This document shows, in pieces, positions 15,510 through 24,559 of a DNA stretch of 60,309 nt. Below the pieces are notes generated by a model. That model was not told where the DNA came from. It worked only from the letters and a program-made list of their open reading frames with translations, and made no database searches. Each line of letters starts with the position of its first letter. Within the stretch, counting starts at the first letter, position 1. Source of the stretch: an uncultured Eubacteriales bacterium (GTDB taxonomy: Bacteria > Bacillota > Clostridia > Oscillospirales > Oscillospiraceae); contig URDG01000014.1 of assembly GCA_900546515.1 (NCBI GenBank), positions 1 to 60,309 on the forward strand. Reading direction: 5' to 3'. Position numbers and translations under genes: made by a program.

Positions 15510-16370
15510 ATGTGGATATCAGATAAATGGAACGATTTTGAACTTATAGACTGCTCAAAGGGTGAAAAGCTCGAGCGCTGGGGAAAATACTATCTGGTGC
15601 GCCCGGACCCGCAGGCGATATGGGAAACGCCGCGCCGCAATATGCATTGGAACGACCGCGACGCGCGCTATCGCCGCAGCGAGAGCGGCGGCGGGAGCTG
15701 GGACAAGGGGCGTCTCCCCGAAAACTGGCAGATAAAATACGGCGCGCTCACTTTCAATGTCAAGCCCATGAACTTCAAGCACACGGGCCTTTTCCCGGAG
15801 CAGGCCTGCAACTGGGACTGGGCCATGGCGAAGATACGCGCGGCCGGACGTCCGGTGAGCGTGCTCAACCTGTTCGGCTACACCGGCGCAGCGACTGTCG
15901 CCTGCGCGAAGGCCGGGGCGAGCGTGTGCCACGTGGACGCGGCGAAGGGCATGGTCGCATGGGGCAAGGACAACGCGGCCTCATCCGGCGTGAGTCAGGC
16001 ACCGATCCGCTGGATCGTGGACGACTGCGCAAAATTCGTCGAGCGTGAGATACGCCGCGGGCACAGGTACGACGCGATAATCATGGACCCGCCGTCCTAC
16101 GGGCGCGGCCCCGGCGGCGAGGTCTGGAAGCTGGAGACGAATCTATGGCCGTTCGTGTCGCTGTGCGCCGGAGTGCTCTCCGACGACCCGCTGTTCGTCA
16201 TCATCAATTCCTACACCACCGGCCTTTCGGCCTCCGTGCTGAGCTATGTCACCGAGAGCATATTCACGAAGAAATTCGGCGGACGCTCGGATGCGCAGGA
16301 GCTTGGCCTGCCCGTCACGGAATCGGGGCTGTGCCTCCCGTGCGGCGCGACATGCCGCTGGGAGAGATAA
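15510..16370 (+). CDS. Class I SAM-dependent methyltransferase, probable rRNA (cytosine) type
   Basis: A 286-residue enzyme with the fold of the RlmI/RlmK-type RNA methyltransferases. The cofactor motif is NLFGYTGAAT, the acidic loop is CHVDAAKG, and the catalytic DPPSYGRG motif is intact. It lacks an N-terminal PUA domain, so it is a short form. The start is ATG 15510, six bases after GGAGA. A second in-frame ATG at 15498 would add four residues. Substrate is not known, and a large-subunit rRNA base is the most likely target by family. It precedes the ECF genes by 37 bases and may share their transcript. Confidence 0.78.
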   Translation: MWISDKWNDFELIDCSKGEKLERWGKYYLVRPDPQAIWETPRRNMHWNDRDARYRRSESGGGSWDKGRLPENWQIKYGALTFNVKPMNFKHTGLFPEQACNWDWAMAKIRAAGRPVSVLNLFGYTGAATVACAKAGASVCHVDAAKGMVAWGKDNAASSGVSQAPIRWIVDDCAKFVEREIRRGHRYDAIIMDPPSYGRGPGGEVWKLETNLWPFVSLCAGVLSDDPLFVIINSYTTGLSASVLSYVTESIFTKKFGGRSDAQELGLPVTESGLCLPCGATCRWER

Positions 16371-16407
16371 GGCCGCGGGCGGCGAAACGATTTTTGGAGC
16401 AAGAGCA

Positions 16408-17235
16408 ATGAGTATGATCACTTTTGAAAACGTACACTATACCTATCCCGGCGACGAGACGGAAAGCCTCTGCGGGGTAGATCTTTCGATAGAAGCCGGG
16501 CAGTTCGTGGCCGTGCTGGGGCACAACGGCTCGGGCAAGTCCACGCTTGCAAAGCACCTCAACGCCATTCTCGTCCCGGACGAGGGGCGCGTGCTGATAG
16601 ACGGCATCGACACCGCCGACGAGGACAGGGTGCTCGACGTGCGCCGCTGCGTCGGCATGGTGTTCCAGAACCCGGACAACCAGATCGTCGCCAACGTCGT
16701 GGAGGACGATGTGGCCTTTGCACCGGAAAATCTGGGCGTAGAGCCGCAGGAGATACGGCAGCGCGTGGACGATGCGCTGCGGCAGGTCGGAATGTACGAG
16801 TTCCGCACGCATGCCCCGCATCTTCTCTCCGGCGGACAGAAGCAGCGCGTGGCAATAGCGGGCGTGTTGGCGATGCGGCCGAAGATAATCGCGCTCGACG
16901 AGCCGACGGCGATGCTCGACCCGCAGGGACGGCAGGAGGTCATATCCACGGTGACGCGGCTGTGCCGCGAGCAGGGGATGACCGTCGTGCTCATCACGCA
17001 CCATATGGACGAGTGCATCGGCGCGGACAGGCTCATCGTCATGTCCAACGGCTATATGGTGGCGGACGGTACGCCGGGCGAGGTCTTTTCAAATGTGGAG
17101 CTGATGGAGCGCGAGGGGCTTACCGTCCCGGAGACGGTGCGGCTGATGTACGAGCTGAACGGCGAGGGCTTCAGCCTGCCGCTGGACGCGCTCAGCCCGG
17201 CTGACTGCGCCGGTAAAATCGCAGAGAGTCTTTAA
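16408..17235 (+). CDS. ecfA1: ECF transporter ATPase EcfA1
   Basis: One of the two ATPases that power energy-coupling-factor import of vitamins and trace metals through interchangeable substrate-binding S-components. The 275-residue protein has Walker A (GHNGSGKST), Q-loop (FQNPDNQ), signature LSGGQKQR and Walker B with DEPTAMLDP, plus the H-loop THHMDE. ATG 16408 gives the normal N-terminus; a longer in-frame ORF overlaps the previous gene and is not needed. The order ecfA1-ecfA2-ecfT-truA is standard for Firmicutes. No S-component is in the window, so this is a shared (group II) module. Confidence 0.93.
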   Translation: MSMITFENVHYTYPGDETESLCGVDLSIEAGQFVAVLGHNGSGKSTLAKHLNAILVPDEGRVLIDGIDTADEDRVLDVRRCVGMVFQNPDNQIVANVVEDDVAFAPENLGVEPQEIRQRVDDALRQVGMYEFRTHAPHLLSGGQKQRVAIAGVLAMRPKIIALDEPTAMLDPQGRQEVISTVTRLCREQGMTVVLITHHMDECIGADRLIVMSNGYMVADGTPGEVFSNVELMEREGLTVPETVRLMYELNGEGFSLPLDALSPADCAGKIAESL

Positions 17236-17252
17236 GATACAGAGGGAAATCA

Positions 17253-18113
17253 ATGTCAGAGATAAAGGTGGAAAATCTCCGCCACGTATACAGTGCGGGG
17301 ACTCCGTTTGAAAGAGTCGCTGTGGACAACATAAGCGTGACGGTGCCGCAGGGGCAGCTCGTGGGCATCATCGGGCACACGGGCTCGGGCAAGTCTACGT
17401 TCATCCAGCACCTCAACGGCCTTTTGCAGCCGACGTCAGGTACGGTATACTGCGGCGGCAAGGATATAAATGCCGACAAGTTCTCGCGCAAGGCGGTCAA
17501 GGGTGAGGTCGGACTTGTGTTCCAGTACCCGGAGTATCAGCTTTTTGAAGAGACGGTGTACAAGGACATCGCCTTCGGGCCGAAGAACATGAAGCTTGAC
17601 GAGGCCGAGATCGACGCGCGCGTGCGCGAGGCGGCGGGCTTTGTCGGCGTGGATGAGGCGCTTTTCGACAAGTCGCCGCTGGAGCTGTCCGGCGGGCAGA
17701 AGCGGCGCGTGGCCATCGCGGGCGTGATAGCAATGCGCCCGGGCGTGCTGGTACTCGACGAGCCGACAGCGGGACTTGATCCCGCGGGATGCAGCCAGAT
17801 ACTCGGCAACATCCTCAGCTACCGCGAGAAGACAGGTTCCACGGTCATTGTGATAAGCCATAATATGGACGATGTGGCGCGGCTTGCCGGGCGCATACTT
17901 GTTTTTGACCACGGCAGCATAGTCATGGACGGCGCGCCGGAGGATATTTTCGACAAGCCCGAGCGGCTGATAGAGATCGGCCTTTCCGTGCCGCATGCGA
18001 CTGAGATCGCAATGGAGCTGCGCCGCCGCGGCGTGAAGCTGCCGGGTGCGGTCTACACGCATGAGCAGCTCAAGGCCGCCATTCTCAATGCAAAGGGGGC
18101 GGGCGCATGCTGA
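17253..18113 (+). CDS. ecfA2: ECF transporter ATPase EcfA2
   Basis: The second ATPase of the ECF module; it forms a heterodimer with EcfA1 below the membrane and drives toppling of the S-component. The 286-residue protein has GHTGSGKST, FQYPEYQLFEETV, LSGGQKRRVAIAG and VLDEPTAGLDP. The EETV..DIAFGPKN stretch is characteristic of EcfA2. It starts 17 bases after ecfA1 and overlaps ecfT by seven bases, so the genes are tightly coupled. Confidence 0.93.
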   Translation: MSEIKVENLRHVYSAGTPFERVAVDNISVTVPQGQLVGIIGHTGSGKSTFIQHLNGLLQPTSGTVYCGGKDINADKFSRKAVKGEVGLVFQYPEYQLFEETVYKDIAFGPKNMKLDEAEIDARVREAAGFVGVDEALFDKSPLELSGGQKRRVAIAGVIAMRPGVLVLDEPTAGLDPAGCSQILGNILSYREKTGSTVIVISHNMDDVARLAGRILVFDHGSIVMDGAPEDIFDKPERLIEIGLSVPHATEIAMELRRRGVKLPGAVYTHEQLKAAILNAKGAGAC

Positions 18114-18904
18114 AGGACGTTACGCTTGGCCAGTTTTTCCCCGGCGACACGATAGTGCACCGGCTCGACGCGCGCACGAAGCTCATTCTCGTGATCGTGT
18201 ACATCGTTGCGCTGTTTCAGGCGGTGGGCTGGGTGTCGTATGCGGCCGTCACGCTGGTGACGGCGCTGTGCATGCAGCTGTCGCACATCTCGGTGAAGAA
18301 TATCTTCAAGGGCCTCAAGCCCATGCTGTTCATCATAATACTCACGGCGCTGCTCAATATCTTCTACACCGCCGGTACGCCGGTGATCCCGGGCTGGATA
18401 ATCACCTGGGAGGGCATCGCGCGCTCGGTGCAGATGATACTGCGCATCGTGCTGCTCATCACGGGCACATTCCTGCTGACCTACACCACGAGCCCCATCG
18501 CCCTCACCGACGGGCTGGAGCTGCTGATGAATCCGCTCAAAAAAATAAAGGTGCCGGTGCATGAGATGACGATGATGATGAGCATGGCGCTGCGCTTTAT
18601 CCCTACGCTCATCGAGGAGACGGATAAGATCATGTCGGCACAGAAGGCGAGGGGCGCCGATTTCGAGACCGGCAGCCTCATCGACCGTGCAAAGGCGCTG
18701 CTGCCGATCATGGTGCCGCTTTTCGTCTCGGCGTTCCGGCGCGCGGACGAGCTCGCCGTGGCGATGGAGAGCCGCTGCTACCACGGCGGCGAGGGGCGCA
18801 CGCGCATGAAGCAGCTGAAAATGGCGGGGCGCGATTACATCGCGCTGCTGCTGGGCGCCGCCGTGCTCGCGGCGATGTTCGTGATGAAAAAATACGGTTT
18901 GTGA
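18107..18904 (+). CDS. ecfT: ECF transporter transmembrane protein EcfT
   Basis: The membrane scaffold linking the two ATPases with the S-component. The 265-residue protein has a hydrophobic N-terminal half with about five membrane helices and two cytoplasmic coupling helices carrying the family motifs AQKARGADF and AMESRCYHGG (the AxARG-type motifs that dock into the ATPases; the second has Cys where Gly is more usual). It overlaps ecfA2 by seven bases and ends one base before truA. Confidence 0.93.
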   Translation: MLKDVTLGQFFPGDTIVHRLDARTKLILVIVYIVALFQAVGWVSYAAVTLVTALCMQLSHISVKNIFKGLKPMLFIIILTALLNIFYTAGTPVIPGWIITWEGIARSVQMILRIVLLITGTFLLTYTTSPIALTDGLELLMNPLKKIKVPVHEMTMMMSMALRFIPTLIEETDKIMSAQKARGADFETGSLIDRAKALLPIMVPLFVSAFRRADELAVAMESRCYHGGEGRTRMKQLKMAGRDYIALLLGAAVLAAMFVMKKYGL

Positions 18905-18905
18905 T

Positions 18906-19673
18906 ATGAGAAACATTGCGTTAAGGCTTAGATATGACGGCAGCCGCTATCACGGCTGGCAGGTGCAGAAAAACGACATCACGGTCGCGCAGACCGTGGA
19001 GGAGGCGCTGACGAAGGTCTGCGGTCATCCGGTGAAAACGGTCGGCTGCGGGAGAACGGACGCCGGCGTGCATGCGCTGCGCTACTGCGCCAACTTCAGG
19101 ACCGACTGCCGCATCCCGATAGACCGCATGCCGCTGGCGATTAATTCGCGCCTGCCGGACGATATAGCCGTGCAGATGGCGGCGGAGGCCGGCGAGGGCT
19201 TCAACGCCATATCCTCGTGTATAAAAAAAGAATATATCTACAAAATACTAAATAGTAATATCCGGGATCCCTTTCTTGAAAAGAGGGTGTGCTTTTATCC
19301 GCAGCGGCTGGACATGGGGCTGATGAGCGCCGCGGCCGCCGCCTTCGAGGGCACGCACGATTTCAGAGCCGTGCGCTCGCTCGGCACGGAGACGAAGACC
19401 ACCGTGCGGACGGTGTACTGGTGCCGCGCCGAGAAGGAGGGGGACATCATAACGGTCTCCATTTGCGCGGACGGCTTCCTCTACAATATGTGCCGCGCCA
19501 TGGTCGGCACGATGGTGTATGCGTCCTACGGCAAGCTCCGGCCGGAGGAGATACCGGCGCTGCTTGAAAAGGGCGACAGGCGGCTCACAGGGCCGACGAT
19601 GCCGCCGCAGGGGCTGTATCTTAACCGCGTCTGGTACGACGGACCGGTAGGCGAGATGTTTACCAGAGATTGA
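18906..19673 (+). CDS. truA: tRNA pseudouridine(38-40) synthase TruA
   Basis: Isomerises uridines 38 to 40 in the tRNA anticodon arm. The 255-residue protein begins MRNIALRLRYDGSRYHGWQ and has the catalytic GRTDAGVHA motif with Asp52, followed by the conserved KEYIYKI and FLYNMCRAMVG segments. Its length and position after ecfT are standard for Firmicutes. Confidence 0.95.
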   Translation: MRNIALRLRYDGSRYHGWQVQKNDITVAQTVEEALTKVCGHPVKTVGCGRTDAGVHALRYCANFRTDCRIPIDRMPLAINSRLPDDIAVQMAAEAGEGFNAISSCIKKEYIYKILNSNIRDPFLEKRVCFYPQRLDMGLMSAAAAAFEGTHDFRAVRSLGTETKTTVRTVYWCRAEKEGDIITVSICADGFLYNMCRAMVGTMVYASYGKLRPEEIPALLEKGDRRLTGPTMPPQGLYLNRVWYDGPVGEMFTRD

Positions 19674-19799
19674 GAGCCGGATGATATATATTTGTTCACA
19701 ATTTCGTGGTATAAATATATTTCGGGGATCAAGAGGACTTTTGAACGACTGCAACGGCGCCGGACAACCGGCGAATACATATAAAGGGTGAGAACACAT

Positions 19800-20516
19800 A
19801 TGAAAGCTGTAGTAGACATCATATTATTGATAATAATAGCGCTGTGTACCTGGAACGGCTACAAGAGGGGACTTGTCGGCGGCATCGCCGGCATACTTGC
19901 GATAGTGGTCGCGCTTTTCGGCGGCAGCCTGCTCTCCTCGGCGTATTCGCATGAGGTCGTCCCTGCGCTGGAGCCGTTTGTCGACGGCTATATAGATTCG
20001 CAGGATAACCGCAGCGCGGTGCTCGAGAGCATGGGCTACGGGGACAGCGACTATTCCGTGGAGGATATACTCGCGCAGGACAGCTCGCTGAAATATGACT
20101 ACGCCTACGAGTGCCTGCTGAATGTCGGCGTGTATTCCAGAACGGCGGAAAAGCTTGCGGTAAAGGCCGTAGACCTCACGGAGAACGGACAGATGGATAT
20201 GACCGCGGCGGTCGTGTCGGTCGTGTGCGACACGGTGACATATGTCGGCGGCGCGGCGCTCGGCTTTCTGCTGATCCTTATATTCCTGACGGCGATAGCA
20301 AACGTGGGCAATCTCTCGCTGAGACTGCCGAATATGGAGAATCTCGATGAGATAGGCGGCGCGGTGGTCGGCTTTATCAAGGGCTTTATCTACTGCATAC
20401 TGCTGTGCTGGCTGCTGAGCTTCACCGGGATCATCATCGGCAAGACGACGCTTGCGGAGACGACTCTCGCCCGCTTCTTCCTCGCGTTTGATTTTCTGAC
20501 AAACGCGCTTATGTGA
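19800..20516 (+). CDS. CvpA-family membrane protein
   Basis: A 238-residue integral membrane protein with the CvpA N-terminus (helix, then GYKRGLVGGI) and a C-terminal pair of helices separated by NLDEIGGAVVGFIKGF, the conserved GxxxGxxxG-like region of the family. A hydrophilic loop of about 90 residues lies between helices 2 and 3, longer than in the 160-residue enteric CvpA. CvpA proteins are linked to colicin V production and envelope stress, but the activity is not known. ATG 19800 follows AAAGGGTGAG. It is preceded by a 126-base spacer with a small GCCGG/CCGGC hairpin (about 19757-19771). Confidence 0.8.
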   Translation: MKAVVDIILLIIIALCTWNGYKRGLVGGIAGILAIVVALFGGSLLSSAYSHEVVPALEPFVDGYIDSQDNRSAVLESMGYGDSDYSVEDILAQDSSLKYDYAYECLLNVGVYSRTAEKLAVKAVDLTENGQMDMTAAVVSVVCDTVTYVGGAALGFLLILIFLTAIANVGNLSLRLPNMENLDEIGGAVVGFIKGFIYCILLCWLLSFTGIIIGKTTLAETTLARFFLAFDFLTNALM

Positions 20517-20597
20517 TCTGCACCGCGGATATGCCTGCGGCGGCAGATGAAATGAAGTTTAATATCAGGGCCGTGAATACGGCAGATTGGAGATCAT

Positions 20598-22949
20598 ATG
20601 CAGCCTACAATGTGCTCTCGCTGCGGGAAGAACGTGGCGATCATTTTTATAACAAAGATAGAAAACGGACAGACGAAAAATGAGGGGCTGTGCCTCAAAT
20701 GCGCCCGTGAGCTGCACATAAAGCCAGTGGACGACGTGATAAACAAGATGGGTATCTCGGATGAGGACCTCGACAACATTTCCGGCGACATGATGAACGC
20801 CATGAACGGCGTGGAAGATCTGATGGACATGGAAAACAGCGGCGGCGACGACGGCGACGACGACGGCAAGACCGCGACATTCCCGTTCCTCAGCCGCCTG
20901 TTCGGCGGGCCGTCCGGCCAGAACGGCGACGGCGCGAACGGCGGAGGCTCCCCGGCAGATAAGTCGCGGCAGGAGCAGAAGGAGCCGCCAAAGGGCAAGC
21001 GCAAGTTCCTCGACAATTACTGCATCGACCTGACCGAGCGCGCCCGCGCCGGCAAGCTCGATGCGATGATCGGCCGCGAGGAGGAGCTTGAGCGCGTCAT
21101 CCAGATACTCAACCGCCGCCAGAAGAACAATCCCTGTCTTATAGGCGAGCCCGGCGTTGGCAAGACCGCCATCGCCGAGGGGCTTGCGCAGCGTATTGCG
21201 ATGGGCAATGTGCCGTATAAGCTCCAGAACAAGCAGGTGTTCCTGCTGGATCTCACGGCGCTCGTGGCCGGGACGCAGTTCCGCGGCCAGTTTGAAAGCC
21301 GCATGAAGGGGCTCATTGAGGAGATACGCAAGCAGGGCAACATCATACTCGTCATAGACGAGGTACACAACATTGTCGGCGCGGGTGACGCCGAGGGCAG
21401 CATGAACGCCGCCAACATATTGAAGCCCGCTCTCTCCCGCGGTGAGATACAGGTCATCGGCGCGACGACCTTTGCCGAGTACCGCAAGCATATCGAGAAG
21501 GATTCAGCGCTTGAGCGCCGCTTCCAGCCTGTCACGGTCAACGAGCCGTCGATAGAGGACAGCGTGAAGATCCTGCGCGGCATCGCCCACTATTACGAGG
21601 ATTACCACGGCGTGCACATACCCGACGAGATGTGCCGTCAGGCCGTGCTGCTCAGCGAGAGGTATATCACCGACCGCTTCCTGCCCGATAAGGCTATCGA
21701 CCTTATAGACGAGGCTTGCTCCGACGTCAACCTCAAGGACAAGAACGTGAACGAGCTTATGCTCAAGGAGCGCGACCTTGAAAATATACGCTATGAGCGC
21801 GAAGGACTTGAATCCGCCGACGCGCCCGCAGGCGTGGATATGAACGACGAGATGATGGATAAGCGCTACGCCTGCATTGCGGAGCTGCGCAGCAAGGAGC
21901 TGAAGCTCCAGCAGGAGATAGACACGCTCAAGAACAGCGATAAGCCCGTCCTCACGCTCGATAATCTTGCGCGCATCATAGAGCTGTGGACCAAGATCCC
22001 CGCCTCCAGCATCCGTGAGGATGAGTATGAGCGCCTTGCAAAGCTCGATGAGCGCCTCAAGGCGCATATAGTGGGACAGGACGAGGCGATAGAGGCCGTG
22101 TGCGCCGCGATAAAGCGCAGCCGCGTCGGCCTCAAGGTCAAGCGCAAGCCCGTCAGCTTCATCTTCGTCGGCGGCACCGGCGTCGGTAAGACGGAGCTTG
22201 TCAAGCGCCTTGCGGCGGATATGTTCGATTCGCCCGAGTCGCTCATCAGACTTGACATGTCCGAATTCATGGAGAAGTTTGCGGTCTCGCGCATCATCGG
22301 TTCGCCTCCCGGCTATGTCGGCTATGACGAGGCCGGACAGCTCACCGAGAAGATCCGCCGCAAGCCGTACAGCGTCGTGCTCTTCGACGAGATCGAGAAG
22401 GCGCACCCGGATGTGATGAACATCCTGCTCCAGATCCTCGACGATGGGCGCATTACGGACGCACAGGGCAGAACCGTCAACTTTGAAAACACCGTGATCG
22501 TGATGACCACGAACGCCGGAAGCAGCAGCAAGACCGGCTCGGTCGGCTTCGGCGGCAGCCTGAGCGATATGACCAGGGAGCGCACGATGAAGGCTCTCAA
22601 CGAGTTTCTGCGCCCTGAATTTATCAACCGCGTCGACGAGGTGATATGCTTCAACCAGCTCACGGAAGAGAACTTCCGCGGCATCGCGGCGCTCATGCTG
22701 GGCGAGGTGCGCGACGTGCTCGCAGAGCGCGGCCAGCAGCTCGTCTGGGACGATAAGCTCATTGATCATCTCGTCGAGAAGGGCTACTCTGTCACTTACG
22801 GCGCGCGCAATCTGCGCCGCCTGATACAAAAAGAGATAGAGGACGTCGTCGCGGAGAAGATCATAGAGTGCCGCGGCGAGGATATAAAGACCATCAGTCT
22901 CTCAGTCGCGGACGGTAAAGTAAGCGTCGAGATCGGAGGACAGAAGTGA
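20598..22949 (+). CDS. clpE: ClpE-like AAA+ unfoldase with N-terminal zinc finger
   Basis: A 783-residue HSP100 protein that should unfold substrates for ClpP or disaggregate proteins. Residues 6-35 form a zinc finger C6-x2-C9-x22-C32-x2-C35, as in ClpE. A low-complexity Gly/Asp/Lys linker (about residues 75-125) replaces the Clp-N repeat domain. The first AAA module has GEPGVGKTAIAEG and VIDEVHNIVGAG, the second has GGTGVGKTELVKR and the ClpB/ClpC-type C-terminal domain. The mid-domain is short (KELKLQQEIDTLKN region). The start follows GGAG at 20589-20592. No CtsR box was seen in the 80-base upstream gap. The next two genes overlap head to tail. Confidence 0.87.
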   Translation: MQPTMCSRCGKNVAIIFITKIENGQTKNEGLCLKCARELHIKPVDDVINKMGISDEDLDNISGDMMNAMNGVEDLMDMENSGGDDGDDDGKTATFPFLSRLFGGPSGQNGDGANGGGSPADKSRQEQKEPPKGKRKFLDNYCIDLTERARAGKLDAMIGREEELERVIQILNRRQKNNPCLIGEPGVGKTAIAEGLAQRIAMGNVPYKLQNKQVFLLDLTALVAGTQFRGQFESRMKGLIEEIRKQGNIILVIDEVHNIVGAGDAEGSMNAANILKPALSRGEIQVIGATTFAEYRKHIEKDSALERRFQPVTVNEPSIEDSVKILRGIAHYYEDYHGVHIPDEMCRQAVLLSERYITDRFLPDKAIDLIDEACSDVNLKDKNVNELMLKERDLENIRYEREGLESADAPAGVDMNDEMMDKRYACIAELRSKELKLQQEIDTLKNSDKPVLTLDNLARIIELWTKIPASSIREDEYERLAKLDERLKAHIVGQDEAIEAVCAAIKRSRVGLKVKRKPVSFIFVGGTGVGKTELVKRLAADMFDSPESLIRLDMSEFMEKFAVSRIIGSPPGYVGYDEAGQLTEKIRRKPYSVVLFDEIEKAHPDVMNILLQILDDGRITDAQGRTVNFENTVIVMTTNAGSSSKTGSVGFGGSLSDMTRERTMKALNEFLRPEFINRVDEVICFNQLTEENFRGIAALMLGEVRDVLAERGQQLVWDDKLIDHLVEKGYSVTYGARNLRRLIQKEIEDVVAEKIIECRGEDIKTISLSVADGKVSVEIGGQK

Positions 22950-23470
22950 TGGGAAAACTCGAGATCATAAAAGGCGATATAACCGAACAGAATGTCGATG
23001 CGATAGTGAATGCGGCGAACTGTTCGCTTCTGGGCGGCGGCGGAGTTGACGGCGCGATACACCGCGCCGCAGGGCCCGAGCTTCTGGCCGAGTGCCGCAC
23101 GCTGCACGGCTGCGAGACCGGAAAGGCGAAGATAACGAAGGGCTACCGGCTGCCGGCGCGCTATGTCATCCATACGCCGGGCCCGGTCTGGCACGGCGGC
23201 GGAAACGGCGAGGAGGAAAAGCTCGCCTCATGCTACCGCTCCTGCCTTGAGCTTGCGTCGGCAAACGGCTGCAAAACTGTCGACTTTCCGTCGATAAGCA
23301 CAGGCGTATATCGCTTCCCGAAGGACAAGGCGGCTCAGATCGCGGTCGATACCATACTTGAATATCTCAGGGCGCACAGCGAGATAGAGCGCGTGCGCAT
23401 GGTCTGCTTTGACTCGCGTACTCAGCAGCACTATCAGGACGCGCTGGATGCGGCCGGTGAGCGGGTATGA
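22949..23470 (+). CDS. Macrodomain protein (O-acetyl-ADP-ribose deacetylase type)
   Basis: A 173-residue single macrodomain predicted to bind ADP-ribose and remove acyl or ADP-ribosyl groups. It shows the family motifs GDIT, DAIVNAANCSLLGGGGVDGAIH and FPSISTGVYRFP. ATG 22949 overlaps the stop of the clpE-like gene (TGATG), and the end overlaps the rhomboid gene by four bases. This is close to the bacterial YmdB/MacroD type. A link to ADP-ribosylation-based regulation or toxin reversal is possible but not shown. Confidence 0.9.
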   Translation: MGKLEIIKGDITEQNVDAIVNAANCSLLGGGGVDGAIHRAAGPELLAECRTLHGCETGKAKITKGYRLPARYVIHTPGPVWHGGGNGEEEKLASCYRSCLELASANGCKTVDFPSISTGVYRFPKDKAAQIAVDTILEYLRAHSEIERVRMVCFDSRTQQHYQDALDAAGERV

Positions 23471-24033
23471 GCAAAAGGGTCGTAAAGATACAGTATAATT
23501 CGCCCGTCGTGCTCAGCTTCGCGTTCATTTCCCTTGCGGCGCTGATCCTCGGCAGGCTCACCGGCGGCTGGACGACCGTGAAGCTCTTCTCGGTCTACAG
23601 ATCGTCGCCGTCCGATCTTCTGACCTACCCCCGCTTTGTGCTGCATGTGCTGGGGCACAGCAGCTATTCGCACTATATCGGCAACATAATGATGATGCTC
23701 GTCATTGGCCCTGCGCTTGAAGAGCGCTACGGCAGCAAGAGTCTTTTCTGGGCAATATTCATCACGGCGCTCGTGTCGGGTATGATACAGTGGCTCTTTT
23801 TCCCGAACACCGCGCTTCTCGGCGCTTCAGGGATAGTTTTTATGATGATCGTCATGTCGTCCCTTGCCGGAATGAAAAACGGCTGCATCCCGCTCACGCT
23901 TATCCTCGTGCTGGTGCTGTACATCGGCGGTGAGATACTGGACGGTTTCACGCTGAAGGATAATGTATCGCAGCTGACCCATATCGTGGGCGGCATCTGC
24001 GGCGCTGTCCTCGGCATCAGTCTGAGAAAATAA
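23467..24033 (+). CDS. Rhomboid-family intramembrane serine protease
   Basis: A 188-residue membrane protein with about six helices. The catalytic pair is Ser121 in LLGASGIVF and His172 in LTHIVGGICGA. An HxxxN-like GHSSYSHYIGN segment in helix 2 (residues 63-73) is also as in active rhomboids. It should cleave transmembrane substrates within the bilayer. The start overlaps the macrodomain gene by four bases, so it is cotranscribed with it and the unfoldase. Confidence 0.87.
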   Translation: MSKRVVKIQYNSPVVLSFAFISLAALILGRLTGGWTTVKLFSVYRSSPSDLLTYPRFVLHVLGHSSYSHYIGNIMMMLVIGPALEERYGSKSLFWAIFITALVSGMIQWLFFPNTALLGASGIVFMMIVMSSLAGMKNGCIPLTLILVLVLYIGGEILDGFTLKDNVSQLTHIVGGICGAVLGISLRK

Positions 24034-24067
24034 AAGCGTCGCCGTATCATGCGGCACCGCTGAAGAT

Positions 24068-24097
24068 AAAGATGCGCTTCCGCGGCGCATCTTTTTT
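24068..24097 (+). terminator. Terminator after the rhomboid gene
   Basis: AAGATGCGC (24069-24077) pairs with GCGCATCTT (24085-24093) and continues into a T run. It ends the clpE-macro-rhomboid unit. Confidence 0.85.
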
Positions 24098-24115
24098 ATA
24101 AACGGAGATAATACT

Positions 24116-24559
24116 ATGAAAAAGGAAAAGCTTCTGATAAGCGCCTGCCTGCTTGGCAAAAACTGCAAATACAGCGGCGGCAATAACGGCCTGAGCGGCG
24201 AAGTGATCTCGCGCCTGCGCGAAAAGTATTCGCTTGTCGCGGTCTGCCCTGAAACCGCGGGCGGGCTGCCGATCCCGCGCGAGCCGAGCGAGCGCGTGGG
24301 CGAAAGGGTGCTCAGCCGGAGCGGGAGAGACGTCACCCCGGAATACCGGAAGGGCGCTGAAGTGACGGCGGAGCTTGCCGTCCGCTTCGGGTGCAAAACC
24401 GCACTCATGAAAGCCAAAAGCCCGTCCTGCGGCAGCGGAGAGATATACGACGGTACTTTTTCCGGTGTGCTCATACCCGGCGACGGCACCGCAACGGAAA
24501 GGCTGCGCGCTCTGGGCGTGAAGGTGTATTCCGAAAAGGAAATAGAAGGACTGCTATGA
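24116..24559 (+). CDS. DUF523/TudS-family protein
   Basis: A 147-residue protein of the DUF523 family. The related TudS enzyme uses a [4Fe-4S] cluster to remove sulfur from thiouracil. Conserved cysteines are in SACLLGKNCKYSG (two), AVCPETAGGL and KSPSCGSGEIY. The MKAKSPSCG motif is diagnostic. It is a stand-alone version without the DUF1722 domain. The gene has its own start after a terminator and overlaps the next start codon by four bases (ATGA). Confidence 0.87.
   Translation: MKKEKLLISACLLGKNCKYSGGNNGLSGEVISRLREKYSLVAVCPETAGGLPIPREPSERVGERVLSRSGRDVTPEYRKGAEVTAELAVRFGCKTALMKAKSPSCGSGEIYDGTFSGVLIPGDGTATERLRALGVKVYSEKEIEGLL

Noticed and set aside
21504..22829. 441-codon minus-strand ORF opposite the clpE-like gene
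   Set aside because: A shadow of a clear AAA+ gene, with no family features of its own.
24391..24555. Upstream extension of the NlpC/P60 gene
   Set aside because: The frame runs through the DUF523 gene in another frame. The real start at 24556 has a proper signal peptide.
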